Shown: positions 22,661 to 34,184 of the stretch, piece after piece
Layout: each line of letters starts with the position of its first letter
Position numbering within the stretch: the stretch's first letter is position 1
Assembly (NCBI GenBank): GCA_014529385.2
Contig: CM043971.1
Span: forward strand, 31,515,209-31,579,208
Length of the DNA: 64,000 bases
From: Adiantum capillus-veneris
Taxonomy: Eukaryota; Streptophyta; Polypodiopsida; Polypodiales; Pteridaceae
Direction: 5' to 3'
Translations under genes and position numbers: made by a program
Notes under the pieces: model-generated
Seen by the model: the letters and a program-made list of their open reading frames with translations, nothing else
What the model was told of the DNA's origin: nothing
Database searches by the model: none

Positions 22661-22985
22661 CAAAAATGTACTATGGTCCCTTCCAAATTTTTAGGCCAAT
22701 CAATGAGATGGCCTATCAACTCAAGTTGCCCAGCCATTGGCTCATACACAATGCTTTCCGTGTGAGCCTACTAAACCTTACAAAGGAAATCCACCTCAAG
22801 AGCCAGCTATTGAAGACCCACCGGAGATCTAGGACCAAGAAGAGGTGTTGCAATCCGAGTCCATTCTCTGACATGAAGACAAGGTACTAAGAGGCAGTAA
22901 GACTATCCCACAATATCTTATTAAGTTTAAGAATTATCCTTTTGAAGATGCTAGATGTATGCAAGGCATGAAATTAAAGGATAAC
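22661..22985 (+). pseudogene. degenerate chromodomain at the integrase C-terminus (CV)
   Basis: YYGPFQIFRPINEMAYQLKL and IHNAFRVSLLNL are the C-terminal integrase segment. About 40 codons later comes ESIL-stop-HEDKVLRGSK, TIPQYLIKFKNYPFEDARCM (22855-22970), which fits a chromodomain, the histone-binding module of chromoviruses that steers insertion. The normal KW is KF and the TWE-type Trp is Cys, so the aromatic cage looks incomplete. Two stops (22831-22833 and 22868-22870) also interrupt it. This identifies the element as a chromovirus. Confidence 0.6.
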
Positions 22986-23280
22986 CTAAACCTTGTCAAT
23001 AATTACAATGCTTCCCTAGAGTAAGCAAATGTACAAATGTTAAAAATGAGCAAAGTTTTTGTCTTATAAGACTCTCTTTTTCTTTATTATGCACAAAAAT
23101 GAAGTAGTATGCATGCTTAGATCAAGTTTTTGGAGACGACGTCTCCCAAACACCAAGTAGAGCTTGCGGTAGCTTAGGCTCTCAAGCACCAAATGGGCTA
23201 GTCATCCATTCTGGAACGATGTCGTAGGTAACATAGGGATCATCTACCCGCTAGAAAAAGGACTAATGACTATGCTTTAT
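22986..23280 (+). other. 3' untranslated part of CV, left of the E1 insertion
   Basis: No gene. It ends with TTTAT (23276-23280), the target duplication of E1, and continues at 42046. Confidence 0.6.
23276..23280. other. target-site duplication of E1, left copy
   Basis: TTTAT, repeated at 42046-42050, directly outside the two LTRs. Confidence 0.9.
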
Positions 23281-24216
23281 TGTTGGCGGATACGCCGTGA
23301 CGGACGTCAGCGCAGCGAGAACTCACCTAACAAGATTTGTCAACTAAGGACGAAGCTCGATCCGCAGGCGTGTGGAAGCAAGCATAGGGTGTCAACCTAC
23401 GCTCGACCGACTATTGACTACTTCCTACAGAGGTCTCTACCCAATGTCTAAGCTACAGCCTTCAAGAGTACACAAGAGGAGATTTCCTACAACGCTTTCA
23501 AGATCCAAATACCCATCAAACATTCTCAAAACGCTACAGAACTTGAGGGAAATCCTATTAACACCAATAGGTCGCTCTCCCTAAGGTCCAAGAACCAAAA
23601 ATCGAACCCTAAAGACCCGGTGCAAAATCACGTAGGATGTCTGGTCAAAATTTACAGGTCGATGTTTTTGAAAACTAAAGTGCCTAATGTGTAGCTCTAC
23701 TCATTGCAAATGCGTGGATATGCTGAAATGCAAAAACAAACAACGTATGCTCACCGAATCACCAGATATAGCTCATGGGTTGATCTCGCAAAGCCGGGCC
23801 ATACACCTGCAATGTAGGTGTTGGCGCGTAGCTCTCTTTGGGGGCAACACGTTGCACTTCTCCACACTCGATTCCGACCACTAGTGCGCGCGTAGCGTCA
23901 AGATAAAACTCTCACTCTCTCTCGTACACAGAGTACGCTCAACTCGCACAGACAAAAACTTATAAAAATACCAAGGGGTTTTTTGCATTAGGGTCAAAAG
24001 TGGTATAAATACCTTACAATCTCAAACCCTAATGTTCCAATTAAACCAGTTTCTCAGTCTAAATGTCAAAAAATGGGATACAATTTGGAAGCTTCTGCAA
24101 GCCCCACTATTTACAAAGGTGAAATGATGGTTTCTTCTCAATTAAGGAATAATTACAAAGGAAATTAGTATCCCACCGAGAAATCATCCTCCTTTGAGTG
24201 TGTTCAGTCCCTAACA
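23281..24216 (-). repeat. 3' LTR of E1
   Basis: TGTTGGCGGATACGCC through CCCTAACA; partner at 41142-42045. It includes a half-palindrome CGTAGGATGTCT (23631-23642) that matches the palindromic arrays elsewhere in the element. Short frames in it (such as 23687-23884) are conserved in the other LTR only because the LTRs are copies. Confidence 0.9.
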
Positions 24217-24230
24217 CTCCCCCCCTCCTA
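24217..24230 (-). other. polypurine tract of E1
   Basis: On the minus strand TAGGAGGGGGGGAG runs straight into the LTR start. Confidence 0.8.
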
Positions 24231-24268
24231 GATCATGTCATCCCCGACATGACAGTAGAGCCGTTTCT

Positions 24269-27200
24269 TCAATGGAGGCTTTCGTGCATCTTCAGAAGAG
24301 ACTCATACCATGCATGTTGGGCCAGTAATGTAGGGCCGAATATTTCTATATCGATGGTGAAGAAACCGATGTGGAAGGCTTCTTCAAAGGCCTGGAGATG
24401 GTATGAGGGCAAAAACATTATTTGCTGATAGAGGGCATGTATCACCTCATGGGAAGGTTGAGCAGACAGTTCATAAGCACATCTATATGTGTCTTGGAAG
24501 AAGAATATGTTGTCTGTTGCCTGTCCAGGTTTAAAGATCTCTAAAACTGCCAAAAGGGTTTTACATATTTTCCTGAGCATAATGCAAGATAGGTCAGGCG
24601 AGCTAGTGAACAATTTAATGGCGCCCGTTAGGGTTTTCACCATGTATTGCTCACTCATTCTCTCGCCTGCCTTCAAGCCTGACAACTTTGGGTAGTTGAG
24701 CCACGTGGGGTGGCTTTTCTTTAGCAGCTCTTGTTCTTTCCAGGTTTGCATCCTTGGTAGAGGGAAAAAGCTAAGGTTGTCTCTGATTATTTTAGGCGCC
24801 TCTACCAGATGAACTAAATACTATGGGTATTTAGTTAGCCATGCCTTTCTCCATTTTTGATGAGAGTCCACAATAAGCTTAACAGCTTCTGGTTTGGAGA
24901 TATCTTCTTCGTATAGTGGCACTATCAGCTCCTCTTTAATCCGCTTGTTTATTGTAGCAGCTTCATACTTGAGAAGAGGATATGGGAGAGAAGGTTGTAG
25001 CCATTCATGTTGAACGACATTTGCATCTAACTTATGAATGGTCATAGACTTCAATACCCTCTGCTCCCACTCCATTGCTTCTTTGGTGGTGTCTTTTATT
25101 GCCTCTTCTATTGCCTTTTGTAGATTTTCTTCTTCTTCTTGTGTCAGATCCCGGGGCTCTTGGGATGGTCCCACAAGGATGTCCTCTTGCATTGTTGTGT
25201 CCACTGGATCTGACACATTGTCTATGTCAATTCCTTCCATTGCTACTGGCCCTGTGCTCAAGTGTGGCTCTTCAGTCTGTTGTTGGCCTTTCAGCTCATC
25301 AATCTGCTTCTGATATGCTTTCTTTTCCTGTTCAGCTTGATCCCCCATGTTCACTAAGAGGTCGTTCAATTGAGCATTGGCTTTTTCAGCCTCTTATAGC
25401 TTCCTCTTGGTGTCTTCATTTTCTGTTTGCATCCTCTTTAGATCCTCGTCCATCTTCTTTTTCAAGGTTGCTAGCTCATCTTTCATAGCCTTGTTTTCAT
25501 CCTCCAAATGGCTATGCATCACTAGGGAGCCCTCGGCCAGCATCAATCTTTGTCTCTTCTCTAGTGTCAACTCCTTTTGGAGTTCCTTCATCTGTTCTTC
25601 ATATATATCCTTCTCTGAAGTAGTGCTAGTTGAGGTAGCAGCTTTGACTCTGCCCGGAGATGCCCTTAGCCTCTGGATGGTCTGATATTTCACTATCATT
25701 TGATCTTTTAGCTCTATAACTTTGTCCTGGATTGCCTCATGTTCGAGCTCAGCTTTTTCCTTAGCATTCCTCAAAGTTTCCACTTTTTTGGACTCATCAG
25801 CAAGCTAGAGTGTCAAGTTGTCCCTTTCTTTCTCCGCATCTGTCAGTGATTCGCTGATTTTCTTGTACTCCTCCGCTGCTCTTTGAAGCTTTTGGTCTGC
25901 TGCCTAACTCTGACTTTCCATCTCTTGGCATATTTTTAGTGCCGCGTCCAGATCGGCTTGCAGCTTGGCTTGCTTCTGTGTGTTCTCTTGGTCCTGCTTT
26001 TGCAGCGAGTCCACCTCGGCTTTGATTTGAACTTCATTTGCTTTGAGATTATCAATTTCAATCTTAGTGGCCATAGACCTTGCTCTGAGCCCAGTGAGTC
26101 TTTGCATCACTTCATCCCAATCATTGGCTTGTGGCTGTAAATCCCAGTGTATCTGTGACCATTTCCTTCAACTCCACCAATCAAGGGCTCATCATATATA
26201 CTTTGGGCCTAGTGCTAGACAACTCAAAAGCTGCATTAGCTGCCTCTTCTCGAGAGTATCCAGCAGCTAGTAGATCAATAAATATTCTATAGTTTTTTTC
26301 TTCTGGATATGGCTTCTCATCTTTTGGTTCAATTTTTGCCTTATGCTCCTCTTCTTTGTTCTCCTCTTCCTTGGAGTCTTGTTGCCCATCAGATTTGTTC
26401 AACTCCTCAGTTTGTCGGGTTTGAGGAGGACTATGAGGAGGTGGTGATGGTGGAGGGCTGGATTCTCGGCTTGATGGTGGGGTTGGTTGCTTCTTCTTGA
26501 AGTCCTGATCAACCTTTGTTTTCCTCTCTCTTTCTTGGCCTTCCTGCTCTTCTAGCAGTTGCCGTCTGACATCATCAACTTCTTCTTCGGTAAAAGGTAT
26601 GTTTGGAATATTCTCAGCTGTAGCATCTAAGATCTCGAAATTCTTGATATAATCTTCAAACCGATCCCTTTGAGTCCTTCGAGATGATCCAGACATAGCC
26701 TCAAGTGAGGGCTTCCATAATTCGCTCAGATTCCCTTTTTTACGCTCTCTCAGCTCTGAAACTTTCCATTAGTCTTTCCAGCCTTGCTGCTTTCTGTGAC
26801 TTTGTTTCCTTTAATGGCACTTGTAGAGTTTCTTTCTTTCCCTTCTTGGGCTCTGGAGTCTCTTCTAGCACTATCTCTAAACGGCGCTTCAACCTTGTGG
26901 CTACCCTTGGAGCCTTAGGAGGATCTTCTTCTTTGTCTTCCTTCAGCTTGAGCCAATCATTTTGGGAGAGGTAGAGGCCAATTTCCCTTGGCATGCAATG
27001 CTCCATAGATGAATTTGGTTATCAACTCACCAGGCACAATATAAGTGAGATTTTTGGTCCCCATCTTCACAAGGTTGTCATGAATGTAAGCGACATAGTT
27101 TATCTCCCTCGGTTTGCTCTTCTGCATCGCCCAGGTGAAAGTGGTGGCAATAGCTCCAGGTGGCATCCTGTATTTCTGTGGCCGCTTGGTACACATGTGG

Positions 27201-27769
27201 AAGTATTGATTGTATAGTTGGCTCATGATGGCCACCTTTGGATTTGCAATATCTTCAAATGTATAGTTATTTTTCTTTTCTGAGTAGACCTTAATGTCAG
27301 CTCGCCTCTTAGTCACACTGTCTCCTTTGTTAGAGAGGTCAAGTGGTGCTACCACCACCTTCTCTGTGATGACAATCATTGTATTAGGCTTGCCTTGTAG
27401 ATCTGTAACTCTGGCTATGCCGTCCTCTTTGATTGTGGTGACAAATTCCCACACTCTTCTAACATCAATCCCTATTGGCAAGGCTTCAAAGTAATTGTGT
27501 AGATCCAGTTTCTCCAAGTAGTCCCCCATCTTGCTCCTGACAAATTCATTGAGCTCTTGAGGGATCATGGGTAGCTCTACTGCATTTCCCTCCGGATCTT
27601 TAAACACTCCTTGGTAGATTCTCAGATTATTGGTTTCTAGTAGGTCATCTTGAATCCAAGTGCTTGTGGGCTTCAGGGTTCCCTCTGGGATAACAAAAGG
27701 CTCCACTTCTTCTAAGTAGTCCTTGATAGTCATCCTCTTCTTCTTTGCAGGTGACTTTGTGGCTGCCAT
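24269..27769 (-). pseudogene. large additional ORF of E1, downstream of pol (env position)
   Basis: About 1,150 codons on the minus strand from MAATKSPAKKKRM at 27769. Frameshifts lie at about 26990 and in an A6 run at about 26738, with a few stops further on. Residues 1-270 form a compact-looking domain (SKMGDYLEKLDLHNYFEALP, MSQLYNQYFHMCTKRPQKYR) that faintly recalls uncharacterised plant-transposon proteins. A basic stretch, a Pro/Ser-rich linker (PPSSRESSPPPSPPPHSPPQ) and a Glu/Lys-rich stretch follow. The C-terminal half is long coiled coil (KANEVQIKAEVDSLQKQDQE). It sits where Athila elements carry an env-like gene, but no signal peptide or membrane segment is visible. Function unknown. 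Several stops (for example at 25904 and 25804) could be CAG turned into TAG. Confidence 0.7.
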
Positions 27770-27939
27770 GGATCCTGTTGCACTCAGTAGTCCAAAGTTA
27801 GCGTTTTTTTAATACAGATTAGCTGATAAACTGAGTTCTGACTACCCAAATGACTTGAAAATTGAAATAAGAACTCAAAAGGGACTAGGGAAACCATGCA
27901 TGTGCCCACATTAGATTTTTGGCTGAAAAATAAGCATGT

Positions 27940-28821
27940 AGACATCCTACGCGTAGGATGTCTTCCTTCTCTGATTTTGATGAAACTTGATAGGCTTGTG
28001 GCCCTTGACCTGTGCAACATGGCTATGTACTTGGAATTATGTTTGGACATCAAAAAGTGCAATTTTGAGCATATTTAGGCTTTTGGCTCACAAAATGGGT
28101 AGGATGTCCTATATGGATGGGCAATTGTTATCCAATTGGATTGAAATTTGATATATAAGCTTCTTATACCATGTAAAGACTCCCATAATGTCAATTCCTG
28201 CACAGAAGGTCAATATGACCCTGGAGACATGCTACGTGTAGGATGTCTACTTTCTTAGAATGACTTGATTTTGGTTCTGTGGGTAGCCCTTAGCATGTAG
28301 AACATGGCCCTGCTCTCCTAGATTTTGATTTGGATAAGCATTGGTGTTGTTAGGAGCATGTGTAGTGTTTTTACGCTTAAAAAAGTGCATCTTTGAGGTT
28401 TTGGGGGCCAAATGTGATGGGTCTGGCTTGAAATTTGATACATGAGCTTATGAAGATGTTATAAAGATATGTGGAACTCAAAAACACCAGTTGGAGGTCA
28501 AATAGGTCATTTATACATCCTACGCGTAGGATGTCTATTTCATTAATTTTCATATATGACCCCACAGTTAGCTTGGCAATGTGCTAATGAGTATATTGTG
28601 CAAGTTTCATGTGATTTGGACTAGTTTTGGTGGGTCTATGACCCATTATTGCCTCTATGCTCTGACTTTCGGTTTTTTGATGCATATGAGGTCAACTCTT
28701 GTCCAAATGTGATGAAACTTGATGGCTAGCATGTATAAGCTATGTAGAAGTTGTGTATGAGGTGAGATATTGAGTTTGGTGCCAAACATGGCCTTGAGAC
28801 ATCCTACATGTAGGATGTCTC
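27940..28821. repeat. palindrome array of E1, downstream block (284-bp phase)
   Basis: Four sites: 27940-27963 (perfect 24-bp palindrome, half-arm AGACATCCTACG), 28225-28248 (two mismatched pairs), 28513-28536 (one) and 28796-28821 (perfect 26 bp, core ACATGT instead of ACGCGT). Steps between starts are 285, 288 and about 284. The DNA between sites is diverged but similar in wording (TTTGGTTC/TGATGAAACTTG phrases), so this is a degenerate tandem repeat of about 284 bp. Confidence 0.85.
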
Positions 28822-28959
28822 CTGATGAATTTTTTATGAGAAATGCTACTAGTATATGCCCTAAGCCCCCCTGAGTCCCCTTTAAGCCCTATTTCAATAA
28901 AAAAGTCAAAAAGATAGATAGAAACTCCCTGTTTGGCTTTTAGATAGAGCCTCTGAGTT

Positions 28960-29123
<164 letters not shown>

Positions 29124-30890
29124 ATATTAGAAAAAGGTTCTCTGGCTTTGTAATTAGGCTAGAGAGAAGTGAATATTTTAGCTTCATGGTTCCTTGGGGA
29201 TCCTTGCCATATGGTTTTTGCTGGTTTTGGCTTCACCAGAGCTCCGTTTGGTGATTTGTCACTCTGGAAGCTCCCGTGGTTGCGTTTGCATGCCGTCAAT
29301 GACTTGTGGTGGTCTACCACCATAGGACTTGGTTGTTGATGGTTTAGGAAAGCCGCTCGTGAAGTTTGTTGGTAAACGGACATCCGATTTGGCCGTGAGA
29401 GCCAGTTGACGCTTTGTGTGTCTGATGTTGTATCTGAAGCTTAGTCCCGCTTTGGGTCGCCTTATGGCCATGTGGGCTATATAGCCTTGTAGAGCATGTC
29501 AAGATGCTCCTACCCATGAGTTTTGGTAGCATTTAAGCGACTTTCCACCGATTTACCACTTGGTGGCCTCTTACAGGGCTCTAGAAGTTAGGGTTTTTCC
29601 CAATGGTTTTTTGCCACCTTTGTGCATTCCTATGCTAGGGTAAACCCCCTTTGAAGCCTTATTGCTATTGGGTTAGCCGTTAGGTGGCTATCTCTACCTG
29701 TAGGTCTCTACTGTCCGTTCCCTGTGTGAACCCTACACTAGTTTTCGCGACAAAACATCAAACATACGCGAAAAGCTCAAGGTGGTGAGCCTACCTCTCA
29801 TATCTAGAGCTTGTTGGGTGGTCGTGCGCGTCATAGAGGCAGCTGGAAGTCCGGTTCGTTCTAGGTGGCAAGAGCTCTCTCTCAAGAAGGGAATAGTAGA
29901 AATGAGCTCTAAGTGAAGTGAAAAAATCTTATAATGGGGGTCCCCAAACCACTTTCTATGAAATTTGACATGTGCTCCCAACTTCTTGTGAGATGCGATT
30001 TAGGCTCGAAAAGTTCTTGATTTGGACTCCGTTTGCCCATTTTTCAAGAAATTTGATGTTTCGGTCAAAATCTGGCCAAAACACGCCTCCCGCTCCATTC
30101 ACATGATTGCACCCCCATTGTACCATAGGTTGCCCTATAGTCACTGATTATCCCCATATTTTTTGTTTTTCATTATGACCATATTTCACCTGTTTTTTGT
30201 ATTTTTGAAGTTTTTCTGCCGATAATTAGTAAAATTAAAAATAAAATAGAAAATTAAACCCAAAAAATTCCCAAAAATCATAATAACTCAAAAACATCAC
30301 CGCAAAACACTATGTACACTCACATGCAATTTTTATGGCCGGATTTATCCGTTTTACCAATATTTTACCCGAAAAATGGCTATTTTTACATATATACACA
30401 CACACCTATAGGGCTAATTTGGTGTTTGGCCCCATATACTTGTAGATTTGTGTTGTATAAGGGCATATGTACTTAGGTTAGTCTGGAAAATTTTGCAATC
30501 AAACGAAAACCCTTCAAAATAGTCGAAAAACATGCCCTTTTTTTGCTCCTTTCACCTTCATTGGGTCCGCATTGAGAATGCCTCCCCCCCTCCTAGTCGG
30601 AGTCCTCCTGGATGACAAGGTATCTCCTTGTGGTATGTGCAGTGCATGGGTTAAAAATTGTGCTAATGTGCGGCCTTGTAATGTGGCCCTATTTGATGCA
30701 TACTCAGTCAATGCATGGAAAAACCAATGTTGTGCAAGAGGAGGGAATAATCAAGATGCTTACTGGCATTCGACATCGAGGTTTCCTGTTTGTTGTTGAT
30801 TTGGTTGTCGGATTTTCTTTGCAAGTAAAAGTTGTAACTCTACAGCTCTTTGTTTGATCGTCTTTTTTGCAAAAGTTGCTTGGTTTGCCG

Positions 30891-31512
30891 CTACTGTCGA
30901 TATGGCCGTGGTTGTCTCCGTGGAGAGAATTGTCGTGTGGCTGAATTAGCCATAGTCTTTTTCTCTTTTGCTTGCCATTTGTAGCTTTGTTTTGGAGGCT
31001 TTTGTAGGTTTATTGCCTCGCCCGTGGTCGTCATTGTTGTTCTGCTGATCGGCACCCACATAGATCGGTTTGCCGGTTTCATATGTAGTGAGTGTCTGGC
31101 TGTTTATACTGAAGGGAGTTCCTCTTGCAAGTCGCATTTAAGTGGTTACTGAGCATTCTCTTTGGGATCCATATCTTTTTTATTCTCGTGGTTGTTGGTT
31201 TAGCTGTGTTCTTTTGTTGACTTGTGCTATTGTATTCTGGTTTGTATGCCATGTCGCCTCTATCCTTCCGTACCCATACTTGTTTTTTGTGTGTTGCTAA
31301 CCTTGATATATTCACTGTTGTCTGTGTTGTCTTATTTTTGTAGTGAACATGGTTGGCAGTTCCCTGGTTGTTCTCCATGGGTATCGTGTTATGCTTTATT
31401 GGCACCCATCCTTTTTGTTCTTTATCCAGTGATGGTGGTGCTATCATCTGGTTCTTCCAGGTTGTCTAAGCAAAGGCTACCACCTGTTGTTCTTGTGCAT
31501 GCTGAAGTTTGA
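30891..31512 (-). pseudogene. WxPK-repeat region of E1
   Basis: Minus-strand coding remnant directly following the second protease-like domain. Recurrent motif: GWVPIK (about 31396-31416), VWVRKD (31262-31282), IWIPKR (31152-31181) and a weak IYVGAD (about 31050). The spacers are rich in Asn, Gln, Thr and Lys. The same motif is found in elements P, NA and E2. Function unknown; the composition suggests a disordered, nucleic-acid-facing protein, which is inference only. Confidence 0.55.
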
Positions 31513-31519
31513 CTGTATC

Positions 31520-32026
31520 CTAATTCCAATCTATCTGCACATTATACTCTTTCTGCCAAGGTTGTCCCAACAACATGGGGTGTAGTGTGCTTGCATCCTC
31601 AACCACATAAAACTTGTGGGGGTAAACATATTGATGTATTTGTACATGCAATATTGTCCAGCCCAATGTTCCTAGTGAATGTGATGTACTACTTTTCAGC
31701 ACTTGTTCAGTAGGATGTAGTTGATCTTCGAGCTTGAGCTGTTTATATAATTTGTAAGAGATCAGATTTTCTTGAGCTCTAGAATCAGGCAATGTCGTCT
31801 ATTCAACTTGATTGCTACCCACTTTGAATGCAATTATTGGTTCCACTATGTCTTCACCAAAATTCGTTAATCGAATAGCATGTATTCGCAAGGGTGATCC
31901 ACTTTGTTGTTGTTGTCGTAGAAGCCTTCTTTTTGCAATGTGTTCTTTTGCTTCTGCTAGGGATTCTTCTCGTACCCTCTGTTTCTCCTTCATCCGTTGT
32001 TTTTCTTGATGGATTTGTTGAAGCAT
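31520..32026 (-). pseudogene. second retropepsin-like domain of E1 with a coiled-coil leader
   Basis: Lies 9 bases after the integrase frame. It starts with a charged helix (QEKQRMKEKQRVREESLAEA), then VEPIIAFKVGSNQVE, a stop, and PDSRAQENLISYKLYKQLKL, ending HPMLLGQPWQKEYNVQIDWN. This is the retropepsin layout: a D-S-x-A-x-x-x-x-I-S catalytic loop and a late M-L-L-G-x-P-W segment. The catalytic Gly is replaced by Arg (DSR for DSG), so it is probably inactive. A protease after integrase is not the standard Ty3/gypsy order; the normal one of E1 is at 36092-36730. Confidence 0.6.
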
Positions 32027-32034
32027 ATCCTATG

Positions 32035-33495
32035 TTAGTGGTAAATGATACTTTTTAATCGACACCCACTAATCCAATTTGGCATTTCTTCTCCTGCCAA
32101 TGTAGCAAGTTTGACAGCTCCACTTTGTGATAAGTCACTAATCACAAAGGGTCCCATCCCTCGCTTTTTAAGTTTTTTGGCATGTTGCTTTAAAGTGTAA
32201 ACAAGTACATAATCACCTGTTTTGAACTCTTTCGTACGCACATGCTTGTCAAAAACCTCTTTTTGTCTTCTCTTTTTAGCATAGATCGAAGCTACAACTC
32301 TCAGTCGAAGTTCATCTAGCTTTTCAAGATCATCTATTCTTGAAGAGAGCTCATGCCCTGTCCATTCTAAGCGTTTCGCTACTCGTAGAGTCGGAACTAA
32401 AAACTCTATGGGTAATATAGCGTTTAGACCAAACACCATGTCCATGTTATACGGTGTTGTTCCGATTGATGTTTTGTAAGCTACTCTGTATGCCCATAGT
32501 GTTGAGTGTAATTGCTGATCCCAATCCGTCTTTGACTCTGAGACAATTTTAGTCAAAATAGTGCATAGTGTTTATTTGTGGCCTTAGCTTTTCCATTTGC
32601 CTGTGGATGATATGAAGCAGATTTTCTATGTATGAGCATGAATTCTTATAGCAGATATTCAACGACTTCATTAAAAAAATGTGTTCCTCGATTCATTGAC
32701 AATTTCTATTGGTAATCCATATCGTACAAAGACATTCTCATACAAAAATTTTGCAGTGGTTCTTGCGTCTGCTTTTTGTGTTGCTTTGGCTTCCACCCAT
32801 TTTGTGAGATATTCCGTAGCCACAATGATATATTGGGTATGAGTGCGATATGCAGGGGGTGAAATAGGCCCCACAAAATCAATTGCCCATTTTGCAAATG
32901 CCCGCGCTGCCATCATTGGCCGTAGTGGCATCTCATCTCTCTTTATCAGCAACTTAGTTGCGCTGACATGCGTCACAACGCTTTACAAACTCCTCTGCAT
33001 CCATGTGAAATGTAGGCCACCATATTCCTGCGGTTAAGACAACTTTTGCCGTCTTATCGCCGAAAAAATGGCCTCCACTTATTCCTCCATGTGCATGTTG
33101 TAGAATCAGCAGGTATTCACTTTCACTTGCACAAATTCTAAGTTGATTGTCCTTTCCCCTCTTGTAGAGTTGATTTCCAATTAAATTAAAGTCTCGAGCC
33201 TCCAACTCTATAGCCCTTTTTCGCGCTTTTGTTATGTTTTCAGGAAATGTCCTTGTTGTTAAGAAATCAATGATATATTGACTCTATGCAGGTGCAATGT
33301 TTACATGAAACAATGTTGCGTGATCCACCGGTCGTTTGGCACTACATATACTACAATTGGTAACATAAGCATGTGTGTCTAGATACATAGTTGGCCAATA
33401 AACTCCTAAGTGTTTCAACCTTTGGTGTGTTTTCATTGGTGAACAATGAAATGCACAATCCTGGATGTGTGCTTCTTTAAGATAACACTCGAATT
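32035..33495 (-). pseudogene. integrase of E1 with two H2C2 zinc modules
   Basis: Minus strand. Module 1 (about 33480-33350): EAHIQDCAFHCSPMKTHQRL, VYWPTMYLDTHAYVTNCSIC. Module 2 (33205-32960): LQHAHGGISGGHFFGDKTAK, IWWPTFHMDAEEFVKRCDAC. The core then has EMPLRPMMAARAFAKWAIDF (first Asp), YIIVATEYLTKWVEAKAT and VRYGLPIEIVNESRNTFF, where the second catalytic Asp appears as Asn-Glu-Ser. Next come WDQQLHSTLWAYRVAYKTSI and GTTPYNMDMVFGLNAILPIE, and the C-terminal GDYVLVYTLKQHAKKLKKRG and GPFVISDLSQSGAVKLATL. There is no chromodomain. Several stops occur. Confidence 0.8.
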
Positions 33496-33504
33496 CCTCT
33501 GGAT

Positions 33505-34184
33505 TTATATATAATCGTAGAATTTGTCCGAGCCTATATGGTACAGTCGTCCTGCAATCAACTGAAAGTTTTTTGTTTGTCGAAATGTTTGTTGTTTGGA
33601 TCTCTCTTCCTTGTTATCAAATCTACCTCCAAAGGAAAGAATGCTAACAATTTCCTGAGACCATTTGGGTATCATTTCAATATTGAAAAGATAAGCATCA
33701 GGTATGTCATCGTCTGCTCCTTCAAGAGCTTCCCTGTTTTGTAGCCTTGAAAGATGATCCGCCCGTAGATGAGTTTTACCCTTTTTTACTACCACTATGA
33801 AGTCAAACTCTAGCAATATAATAAACCAGTGTACAATTCTCCCAGTATTGCATGGTTTATTTACTAGATACAAAAGAGCTTGATGATCTGTGAAGAACAC
33901 AAATTTGTTTGCAAGCAAATTTCTTTACATCATAAATCATTCCTAATCCCTCTCTTTTAGTGGTGGTGTAGTTATTTTCTGCACTATTTAGTTGTCGGCT
34001 CGCATAACAAACTAGGAAATCCATTGTCCCGTCTCCAGGTTGAGCCAGAATACTCCCAATTGCATATGCAGATGCATCAATGTGAACATGGAATATCTTT
34101 TCCCAATCTGGTGGTTTAAGTACAGGCGCTAATACAAGGTTTTCCTTAAGATTTTGGAATGAAGTTTCACACTCCTCAGTCTAG
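33505..34184 (-). pseudogene. RNase H of E1
   Basis: Minus strand: KIFHVHIDASAYAIGSILAQ (first Asp), YASRQLNSAENNYTTTKREG (Glu), then after a frameshift LLANKFVFFTDHQALLYLVN (Asp) and LEFDFIVVVKKGKTHLRADH. The spacing of Asp, Glu and Asp fits a Ty3/gypsy RNase H. The tail, DAYLFNIEMIPKWSQE, leads to the first zinc module of integrase. Confidence 0.75.

Noticed and set aside
25038-26974. Plus-strand frames across 25038-26974 (Ser/Cys/Leu-rich)
   Set aside because: They are antisense shadows of the coiled-coil ORF on the minus strand; low-complexity Glu/Lys codons read backwards give Ser/Phe/Leu.
24269-27769. Envelope gene of an Athila-type element
   Set aside because: No signal peptide, transmembrane helix or cleavage site is visible; the protein is dominated by coiled coil and charged segments. 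Only its position is env-like.
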